Assembly: GCA_017437205.1 (NCBI GenBank)
Contig: JAFSBP010000052.1
Coordinates: 1 to 6,306 of the forward strand
Length of the DNA: 6,306 bases
Reading direction: 5' to 3'
Source: Lachnospiraceae bacterium
Lineage (GTDB): Bacteria; Bacillota; Clostridia; Lachnospirales; Lachnospiraceae
The position numbers and the translations under genes were made by a program. A model generated the notes under the pieces. That model was not told where the DNA came from. It did not search any database and was given only the letters and a program-made list of their open reading frames with translations. This document shows positions 1 through 5,020 of this stretch, one piece after another; within the stretch, counting starts at the first letter, position 1; each line of letters opens with the position of its first letter.

Positions 1-866
1 ATCAACGCATCCAGATTAGGTGTCTCTTTCTTTCCCTGAGAAATACCACTGATCAGGAGCATCTTGCCACCCGCCTGCAGATAGGCAAGAAGCATTTCTT
101 TTTCCTCGTCAGCAATATCACTCTGGGGCGCATGGATCAGAATACAGTCCGCATCCTCGGGAACTGCCTCCTGATTCAGCAGTATGAGCTCCTCCAGCTC
201 TACGTTCTCCTTGGCGATTGCCTCCGTATAAGTAGTGCTCAGACTTGTCTCACCGTGTCCGGTAAGATGATAGATTTTAGGAATATCCTCGCTGATCACA
301 TAGTCGATTGCCTTTGTCAGCGCACCTTCACCGTTAAAGCTTACCGTCTCCTCATAATTTCCGGTGTAATAATAGTCATCTGAGTAACTGTACTCGTATA
401 AGTAAATTTCATCGTAATCCACAAAAACATATCGCAGTTCAGATTCCACTACTAAACTGTTATTGTATCTAAGTTCCGATGCATACTGCTGCACAAATGT
501 AGGATAAACATCTGGATCACGTTTTACAACCTTCACCTTGTTGCTCATACCTTCATACTGCTCAAGAAGTGTCTGAATAGTGCTGTCCTCATATCCATCC
601 TGCACAATCCAGTAAATCGTAATATCCATATCCAGATTCTCTACAATAGTTTCCGTCTGGTCAGAGATGGAGAACAACTGTGTGGAAGTAGTATCAAAAA
701 TTGTATATTTGGAAGGAATTTCCGCGACAAACAGATTAATCACAATAGCGATCGCGATGACTATCGCCGTCGCCGCCATGCTATAGCTTCCCACTCTGAA
801 TGATTTGGACTTAAAGCTGCCCTTCACATCAGGTGTCTTTCTTAACCAATTTTTCACTGGCTTCAT
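1..866 (-). CDS. gldG: GldG-like membrane-anchored subunit of an ABC export system (partial, C-terminus missing)
   Basis: The frame stays open from an ATG at 866 to the left edge, giving 288 residues with no stop, so the C-terminal part is missing. A short basic N-terminus is followed by one hydrophobic segment at about residues 28-48 (ATAIVIAIAIVINLF), then a long extracytoplasmic domain. Residues 201-206 read LTGHGE within IYHLTGHGE, a hallmark of the GldG / ABC-type uncharacterised transport family (PF09822 type). In that family this protein partners a GldA ATPase and a GldF permease, exactly the two genes upstream here. The start is firm: AAAGGAGGTG sits 6 nt before the ATG, and the ATG overlaps the permease stop as ATGA, which implies translational coupling. 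Residues 146-171 are unusually tyrosine-rich. The exported substrate is unknown; a gliding role is not implied in a Firmicute. Confidence 0.85.
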   Translation of the reverse strand, partial: MKPVKNWLRKTPDVKGSFKSKSFRVGSYSMAATAIVIAIAIVINLFVAEIPSKYTIFDTTSTQLFSISDQTETIVENLDMDITIYWIVQDGYEDSTIQTLLEQYEGMSNKVKVVKRDPDVYPTFVQQYASELRYNNSLVVESELRYVFVDYDEIYLYEYSYSDDYYYTGNYEETVSFNGEGALTKAIDYVISEDIPKIYHLTGHGETSLSTTYTEAIAKENVELEELILLNQEAVPEDADCILIHAPQSDIADEEKEMLLAYLQAGGKMLLISGISQGKKETPNLDAL

Positions 867-1729
867 TCACTCCACCTCCTTTTCTCCAGAGACTGCACAG
901 TAATAAACAAAAAGATAGCAATCACGGTGAGATAGTAGACAACAGAGGTCAGATTGAACACTCCGTTAATAAATTCATAAAACCGGTCGAACACAGATAC
1001 TTCAGAGATCACACTTGCAAACAGGCCCTCGAAGCTGCTGCTGTTTACAGAGTAGGCGACAAACAGCGCCCCCTCTCCGACTATCGCTAGAATAAGTGTT
1101 GACAGAGTATTCTTGGTCATCATCCGGAAGATTACTGCCACGATCAAAATCAAAACAGCAAATGCCGTATAGGAAGCCTTCGCCGTAGTGGGAAGAAAAT
1201 CCGCCAGCGCAGAGAGATAGTAGCTGAGCAGCATAATCACGAAGCACAGCCCTGCTGCCACAGCCTGATTGTCCGTGAGCGAAGAAACGAACATTCCGAT
1301 CGCAAGCAGCGACGCACCCAACAGATAGAACGCGACGATCGCACCATAGGACGCAGGAAGAAAAACATTCCCCCACTGGCTGAGCACCAACGGATATAGG
1401 CTGATAATTGCCATCGGGATTAAAAATACAACCAAAATCGCCAAATATTTTCCCATCACTACATCCACCATACTGATTGGCAGGGAATAAAGCAGCTGAT
1501 CGGTCTTCTGACGGCGTTCCTCCGCCAGCACGCGCATGGTCAACACCGGAACGATGATCAAAAAGATAAAGGACATATTGCTTAGTGCATACTCAAAGTT
1601 GGTATATCCATACTGCAGATTATAAACCATACTAAAAATTCCGGCGAACAGTAATACAAAAGCGCCGAATACATAGCCGGTCACTCCCGTCAAATAGGAG
1701 GACAATTCATGTTTAAATATTGCTTTCAT
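863..1729 (-). CDS. gldF: ABC-2 type permease, GldF-like
   Basis: A 288-residue polytopic membrane protein and the membrane channel of the ABC system. Hydrophobic segments lie at about residues 18-38, 52-67, 95-116, 128-149, 156-175, 187-202, 209-227 and 259-280; some may be half-spans, and the family normally has six. Residues 64-84 (TMRVLAEERRQKTDQLLYS, then LP) form the conserved cytoplasmic stretch of GldF-type permeases, probably contacting the ATPase. The C-terminal end LEKRRW is also typical. The ATG at 1729 overlaps the stop of the ATPase gene as ATGA, and its own TGA overlaps the next start in the same way, so ATPase, permease and GldG-like protein are likely made in matched amounts. 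The length fits a complete family member. The substrate is not predictable. Confidence 0.9.
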   Translation of the reverse strand: MKAIFKHELSSYLTGVTGYVFGAFVLLFAGIFSMVYNLQYGYTNFEYALSNMSFIFLIIVPVLTMRVLAEERRQKTDQLLYSLPISMVDVVMGKYLAILVVFLIPMAIISLYPLVLSQWGNVFLPASYGAIVAFYLLGASLLAIGMFVSSLTDNQAVAAGLCFVIMLLSYYLSALADFLPTTAKASYTAFAVLILIVAVIFRMMTKNTLSTLILAIVGEGALFVAYSVNSSSFEGLFASVISEVSVFDRFYEFINGVFNLTSVVYYLTVIAIFLFITVQSLEKRRWSE

Positions 1730-2682
1730 TCTTCTTCATCCTCCGTTTCCTGGGCGGTGAGCTCAAGGAAGATATCCTCCAGGCTTGCCTTAACCATATT
1801 CATTTTAAGGATTGGGCGCTTCGCGTTTGCAAACGCAAAGAAAATATTGCGGCAGGCAGTATCGGGATCAGATGCCTCTACCTCCATCTGCACCTCACAC
1901 TTTCCTGCCTCGACCGACGTTATCTCCATCCGGTCTTTTTTACAGAACGATGAAAGGATAATCCGGCATTCCTCCGCAGATGCCTCCACTGTCAATTCCA
2001 CCACCATCGTACCGGCAAACAACCGCTCCAGATTGTCGGCGGTATCGCAAGCTACCAGTTTTCCTTTGGCAATAATCATGATGGTCTGGCAGACCGCCTG
2101 TACTTCAGATAAAATATGACTGCTCAAGATTACCGTGTGACGTTTACCCAGATCAAGAATCAAATCGCGAATCTCCACAATCTGCTTCGGATCCAGACCT
2201 ACGGTCGGCTCATCGAGAATAATCACCTCCGGATTTCCCAGGAGTGCCTGCGCGATGCCGACACGCTGGCGATAACCTTTTGAGAGATTGCGGATCAGTC
2301 GGCTTTGTACATCGGTAATCTGAGTAACCTCCATGACATGCTCAACCTGCCCTGCGATCTCCTTCTTTTTCAAGCCCTTTGCCTGCGCTACGAACGTCAA
2401 ATACTCTTTCGGCGTGCGGTCAAGATAGAGCGGTGGCAGCTCTGGCAGATAACCAATCAGCTTCTTCGCCTCCTTGGCCTCCTCAAAAATATCATGGCCA
2501 CCGATCTTCACTTCGCCGGATGTAGCTGCCAGACAGCCGGTCATAATATTCATTGTGGTTGACTTACCCGCACCATTCGGACCAAGGAAACCATAAATTT
2601 GACCTTTTTCGATCGTGAATGACAGATCCGACACTGCAGTGTGATTTCCGTATCGTTTTGTCAGATGCTTTACTTCGATCAA
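1726..2682 (-). CDS. gldA: ABC transporter ATP-binding protein, GldA-like
   Basis: A 318-residue ATPase that powers the permease encoded directly downstream. Visible motifs are Walker A GPNGAGKST (residues 34-42), ABC signature LSKGYRQRV (133-141), Walker B VIILDEP (153-159), D-loop GLDP (162-165) and the H-loop histidine in LSSH (189). At the Q-loop position the sequence is GYLPELPPLY (77-86), with no glutamine; from memory this YLPE form is usual in this ABC-2 exporter group rather than a defect. Residues 220-318 form the C-terminal extension seen in exporter ATPases and end in an acidic tail (TEDEEE). The start codon is TTG: an in-frame TAA lies two codons upstream and a strong AAGGAGG is 8 nt away. 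The stop overlaps the permease start by 4 nt. It is first gene of the three-gene operon. Confidence 0.93.
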   Translation of the reverse strand: MIEVKHLTKRYGNHTAVSDLSFTIEKGQIYGFLGPNGAGKSTTMNIMTGCLAATSGEVKIGGHDIFEEAKEAKKLIGYLPELPPLYLDRTPKEYLTFVAQAKGLKKKEIAGQVEHVMEVTQITDVQSRLIRNLSKGYRQRVGIAQALLGNPEVIILDEPTVGLDPKQIVEIRDLILDLGKRHTVILSSHILSEVQAVCQTIMIIAKGKLVACDTADNLERLFAGTMVVELTVEASAEECRIILSSFCKKDRMEITSVEAGKCEVQMEVEASDPDTACRNIFFAFANAKRPILKMNMVKASLEDIFLELTAQETEDEEE

Positions 2683-2690
2683 TGTTTAAT

Positions 2691-2697
2691 CCTCCTT
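2691..2697 (-). promoter_or_regulatory. Ribosome binding site that fixes the TTG start of the ABC ATPase
   Basis: On the minus strand AAGGAGG is followed by 8 nt (ATTAAACA) and then TTG. An in-frame TAA inside that spacer rules out any start further upstream, so the near-consensus site supports TTG at 2682-2680 as the real start codon. Confidence 0.85.
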
Positions 2698-2710
2698 AGA
2701 CAATTATTTG

Positions 2711-2783
2711 AAAAACAGAAAAGGCACCGCCGACTGACCCATGAGAGAGGGGATATTGCTTAAAGTCAATCGACGGTACCTTT
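2711..2783 (-). terminator. Intrinsic terminator of the galactokinase transcript, with an unusually long loop
   Basis: Arms at 2765-2783 and 2720-2738 can pair over 19 positions around a 26-nt loop. On plus-strand RNA three positions are C-A mismatches. On minus-strand RNA the same three are G-U wobbles, so the helix is continuous only when read leftward. The helix is followed on that strand by TTTTCTGTTTTT. This fits termination of the leftward transcript about 60 bp after the galactokinase stop. The 26-nt loop is much longer than in a typical intrinsic terminator, so a regulatory or repeat-element role is possible. Confidence 0.75.
2741..2769 (-). promoter_or_regulatory. Candidate promoter for the ABC operon, inside the terminator loop
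   Basis: Reading leftward, TTGACT (2769-2764) is followed by 17 nt and then TCTCAT (2746-2741). The -35 matches 5 of 6 consensus bases; the -10 matches 4 of 6 and lacks the important second-position A. It is placed well for the ABC ATPase, giving a leader of roughly 50 nt, and little room exists elsewhere between the terminator and the ribosome binding site. Transcripts begun here would lack the first hairpin arm and escape the terminator. This is inference from weak sequence matches. Confidence 0.27.
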
Positions 2784-2844
2784 ATTTTAATGTTGAATAC
2801 TTAAATGAAGCTAAGAATTTCTGTGAACTTTTGCTGAACAATGA

Positions 2845-4050
2845 TCAACCAATCTTTATCCCGCCCACCGGCCGGATTTTGAGAAGATGGCAGCTTCCCT
2901 CCCCGAGAACATTCTCCATCTCGCAGACAAATTGCTCTACCTGAGCATCGGGAACAAACGCCTGCACCGTTCCTGCAAAACCGCCTCCGTGAACACGGTA
3001 TGCGCCCGCATCGCCCAGCAGCCGGTCGCACATCGCCAGCGCAATCGCCATCTCCTGATGTTCCTTTCTGCCGGAGGGAATCACATTCTGCAGGTACATC
3101 CAGCTGCTTCTTCCGGACTGACGCATGAGGGATAAGAATGTATCAAACTCGCCGCGTCTTAACGCTTCACACTGTTTTTCCACGCGACGGTTTTCATCAT
3201 ACACATGGAGCGCGCGAAGCACCGCACGGTCTCCCGCCGCCTTTCTCACCTCGCTGATCCGGCACAAAAATTCTTCCTCCGGAATCTCTCGCATCCATTT
3301 CTTTCCAAACACAGCACAGGCACCCTTCAACTCCTCCGTAATCGCCGCATATTCATCGGTCAGATCCGCGTGATCCGCCCCGGAGTCAATAATGCAAAGT
3401 GTGTATCCACAAGTTTCGAAATCAAAATCGATTTTTTCCACAATCGGGTGATCGTTATCCGCAAAATCAATAGTGACCAGATTACCTACAGAGGATGCCA
3501 TCTGATCCATCAATCCGCAGGGTTTTCCAAAAAACACATTCTCGGCAATCTGACCAATCTGCGCGATCTCAATCGCCGTCGCTTTTCCGCCAAAATACAT
3601 TTCATTGATGATAGTACCTACCAGAACCTCAAACGCCGCCGAGGAGGACAGACCGCTCCCCCGCAACACATCGCTGATCACATAGGCATCAAATCCCTTC
3701 ACCTCGCAGCCACGCGCCGCAAACTGTGCCGCCACACCTCGGATCAATGCCGTCGTCGTGCCATACTCCCGCTTCTGCGGCTCCAAATCATTCAGATCCA
3801 CCACACACTGGCGAAAGCCCTCCGACTGAAGCCGGATCACCTTCTGCCCGTTCTCTGCAACAGCCGCCAGCATATCTAAGTTTACCGCCCCCGCCAACAC
3901 ATTTCCGTGCTGGTGATCTGTGTGATTTCCACTGATTTCCGTGCGCCCCGGTGCGGAAAACAGCACCGTCTCACGGCCAGCACCGAAGGTATCCTCAAAT
4001 CCTTCTCTTACTTTATTTATTCTTCCCTGATTAACCTTGATTTTTTCCAT
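2845..4050 (-). CDS. galK: Galactokinase-family GHMP sugar kinase (variant active site)
   Basis: A 401-residue cytoplasmic GHMP kinase, the usual length for galactokinase, which phosphorylates galactose at C1 with ATP as the first Leloir step. The N-terminal signature is APGRTEISGNHTDHQHG (residues 33-49), the ATP-binding loop GSGLSSSAA (131-139), and the C-terminal GHMP motif HGGGFAGT (354-361). Arg36 and Asp182 (in GLMDQMAS) match the catalytic pair, and Tyr234 in TDEYAAI matches the sugar-contacting tyrosine. The usual GEHTDYN is GNHTDHQ here, so the sugar-binding glutamate is Asn42. This variant seems specific to some Clostridia-type proteins and makes the exact sugar uncertain. The ATG at 4050 follows AAGGGAGA by a fairly long 10-11 nt; an in-frame TAG 9 nt upstream excludes an earlier start. 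It lies 31 bp after the HAD gene, so the two are likely cotranscribed. No galT or galE is present here. Confidence 0.88.
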   Translation of the reverse strand: MEKIKVNQGRINKVREGFEDTFGAGRETVLFSAPGRTEISGNHTDHQHGNVLAGAVNLDMLAAVAENGQKVIRLQSEGFRQCVVDLNDLEPQKREYGTTTALIRGVAAQFAARGCEVKGFDAYVISDVLRGSGLSSSAAFEVLVGTIINEMYFGGKATAIEIAQIGQIAENVFFGKPCGLMDQMASSVGNLVTIDFADNDHPIVEKIDFDFETCGYTLCIIDSGADHADLTDEYAAITEELKGACAVFGKKWMREIPEEEFLCRISEVRKAAGDRAVLRALHVYDENRRVEKQCEALRRGEFDTFLSLMRQSGRSSWMYLQNVIPSGRKEHQEMAIALAMCDRLLGDAGAYRVHGGGFAGTVQAFVPDAQVEQFVCEMENVLGEGSCHLLKIRPVGGIKIG

Positions 4051-4081
4051 TGCAAACTATTCTCCCTTATACAAAATATCT

Positions 4082-4771
4082 TCATTCACCGACGCAGATT
4101 CGCCACACTTCCTCGAGGCTGTGTGCCTCCCAGTCGGGAACAATCTCCTCCAACTTCTTTTTCTCAGGATTATACCAGCAGGTCGCGATCCCCGCATTGA
4201 TCCCGCCCTGAATATCCGCCGAGAGGGAATCTCCCACAATAATCGCCTTCTCCGGCTCAAACCCCGGAATCTCAGAGAAACAATAGTCAAAATATTCCTT
4301 CATCGGCTTCTGATAGCCGATCTCCTCCGAGATAAATACTTTTTTCGCATACGCACCAATGCCGGACTCCTTAAGCCGCCTTTCCTGCGTGAGTAGCGTT
4401 CCATTCGTCACGATGTATATTTCACCGGGGCTGTGCTTTAAGCGCTCTAACAGCTCGATTGCCCCCGGCTCTAAAAACGCGCCCTCGCTGAGACGCACAT
4501 GATAATTCTTCTCAAAGGCAACTCCGTCCGCATCATAGCCACATTGTTCAAACAGCTTTACAAAGCGGGTATTCAAAAGCTCGTCACGCGTAAGAATCTG
4601 CCGCTCATGAAGTTTCCACAGTTCTGCATTCAATTCATGATAAATTTCATACACCTCATCACTGTAGGGCAGTCCGAAATCCTCAAGACTCATCTTAAAC
4701 GCACGCGCCTCACAAGCCTTAAAATCTAACAATGTTCCGTCCACATCCAAAAGTATAAATTGATATCTCAC
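4082..4771 (-). CDS. yjjG: HAD-superfamily phosphatase, YjjG family (probable nucleotidase)
   Basis: A 229-residue cytoplasmic HAD hydrolase. All four HAD motifs are present: DVDGT with nucleophile Asp9 and acid/base Asp11; Thr122 in VTNG; Lys155 in GYQKP; and Asp181/Asp186 in GDSLSADI. A helical C1 cap lies between motif I and II at about residues 15-85. Length, motif spacing and the GDSLSADIQGG stretch fit the YjjG/YfnB group, whose E. coli member dephosphorylates pyrimidine nucleotides and non-canonical analogues. A sugar-phosphate substrate linked to the neighbouring kinase is an alternative. The start is GTG: GGGAGG lies 6 nt upstream and an in-frame TGA closes the frame a few codons before. 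It is the first gene of the leftward pair with the galactokinase. Confidence 0.87.
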   Translation of the reverse strand: MRYQFILLDVDGTLLDFKACEARAFKMSLEDFGLPYSDEVYEIYHELNAELWKLHERQILTRDELLNTRFVKLFEQCGYDADGVAFEKNYHVRLSEGAFLEPGAIELLERLKHSPGEIYIVTNGTLLTQERRLKESGIGAYAKKVFISEEIGYQKPMKEYFDYCFSEIPGFEPEKAIIVGDSLSADIQGGINAGIATCWYNPEKKKLEEIVPDWEAHSLEEVWRICVGE

Positions 4772-4777
4772 CGGCGT

Positions 4778-4783
4778 CCTCCC
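4778..4783 (-). promoter_or_regulatory. Ribosome binding site that fixes the GTG start of the HAD gene
   Basis: On the minus strand GGGAGG is followed by the 6-nt spacer ACGCCG and GTG. No ATG lies in frame between this site and the upstream in-frame TGA, so GTG at 4771-4769 is the supported start. Confidence 0.8.
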
Positions 4784-4799
4784 ATCCTTTCATTCTATA

Positions 4800-4828
4800 T
4801 ATGTACCATAAATCCACACATTTTTCAA
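4800..4828 (-). promoter_or_regulatory. Candidate promoter for the HAD phosphatase and galactokinase pair
   Basis: Reading leftward, TTGAAA (4828-4823) and TACATA (4805-4800) are separated by 17 nt. The -35 matches 5 of 6 bases and the -10 only 3 of 6. It sits at a sensible distance before the GTG start, but nearby TATATA and TATAGA are alternative -10 boxes. The assignment is weak. Confidence 0.3.
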
Positions 4829-4832
4829 TGTT

Positions 4833-4859
4833 CATTTGTTGTGTCTTACGTGACAAATG
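4833..4859. repeat. Gapped inverted repeat in the divergent intergenic region (possible operator)
   Basis: CATTTGT at 4833-4839 and ACAAATG at 4853-4859 are perfect inverse copies 13 bp apart. Inside them a second pair, TGTC at 4842-4845 and GACA at 4852-4855, is 6 bp apart. The element lies just upstream of the leftward promoter candidate and about 50 bp before the rightward -35, so it could bind a dimeric regulator of either gene. No known regulator is recognised, and AT-rich DNA yields such repeats by chance. Confidence 0.3.
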
Positions 4860-4886
4860 TGTGATTTTGTTTTCCTTTGCATGCAA

Positions 4887-4905
4887 TTCTAAATATTTTC
4901 TAAAT
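4887..4905. repeat. Direct repeat TTCTAAAT, 11-bp period, upstream of the oadB promoter
   Basis: TTCTAAAT occurs at 4887-4894 and 4898-4905, one helical turn apart, ending 5 bp before the TTGACA box. It may be an AT-rich UP element contacted by RNA polymerase alpha subunits, or a tandem activator site. Only position and repetition support this. Confidence 0.4.
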
Positions 4906-4910
4906 TTTCC

Positions 4911-4939
4911 TTGACATCCCACCGATTTCCACCGATAAT
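4911..4939 (+). promoter_or_regulatory. Strong sigma-A type promoter of oadB
   Basis: TTGACA (4911-4916) is a perfect -35, followed by a 17-bp spacer and GATAAT (4934-4939), 5 of 6 matches to the -10. It is preceded by AT-rich DNA. Transcription should start near 4946, giving a leader of about 75 nt before the decarboxylase beta-subunit gene. This is the best promoter in the window and fits the strongly biased codon use of that gene, which suggests high expression. Confidence 0.85.
4919..4936. repeat. Direct repeat CCACCGAT, 10-bp period, in the oadB promoter spacer
   Basis: CCACCGAT occurs at 4919-4926 and 4929-4936, separated by TT. The copies fill the spacer and the second enters the -10 box, so a protein bound to them would directly affect RNA polymerase. 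Tandem half-sites one turn apart are typical of response-regulator or LytTR-like sites, but the motif itself is not one I recognise. Confidence 0.5.
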
Positions 4940-4949
4940 AAATTAAAAT

Positions 4950-5001
4950 GGTGGTATAGTTGCGTTACAACACACCAGAAAAAACGGGGACGCAAAACCC
5001 C
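4950..5001 (+). promoter_or_regulatory. Structured 5' leader of oadB: two predicted hairpins
   Basis: The first hairpin pairs GGTG (4950-4953) with CACC (4973-4976) and, across an asymmetric internal loop, GTTG (4959-4962) with CAAC (4968-4971), closing a 5-nt loop. The second pairs GGGG (4986-4989) with CCCC (4998-5001) around the 8-nt loop ACGCAAAA. The ribosome binding site AAGGAG (5009-5014) and its 6-nt spacer follow at once. The two stems could modulate translation or stabilise the message. I do not recognise it as a known riboswitch class. Confidence 0.4.
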
Positions 5002-5020
5002 AGAAAAAAAGGAGTAATCT

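Noticed and set aside
2683..2710. A -10 box in the AAATAAT stretch just before the ABC ATPase
   Set aside because: Transcription would begin on top of the ribosome binding site, and no reasonable -35 lies at the right distance.
2741..2944. A 67-codon plus-strand frame beginning in the hairpin loop
   Set aside because: It begins within the terminator structure, runs into the 3' end of galK on the other strand, and has no family resemblance.
3205..3879. A 224-codon plus-strand frame inside the galactokinase gene
   Set aside because: It is the complement of a conserved GHMP kinase; the protein is rich in Arg, His and Ser with no motif and no matching ribosome binding site.
4985..5001. Cyclic di-GMP-I riboswitch, suggested by GACGCAAA in the oadB leader
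   Set aside because: Only this short string is shared. The first half of the class (the CACGCA-AGGGCAAA region and its GNRA tetraloop/receptor) is absent, and the leader is too short.
4986..5001. Guanidine-II (mini-ykkC) type hairpin, suggested by GGGGACG...CCCC
   Set aside because: The loop is ACGCAAAA rather than a four-base ACGR loop, and the first hairpin has no ACGR loop either.
4986..5008. GGGG/CCCC hairpin as an intrinsic terminator or attenuator
   Set aside because: The stem is only 4 bp with an 8-nt loop and is followed by A-rich sequence, not T, on the plus strand.
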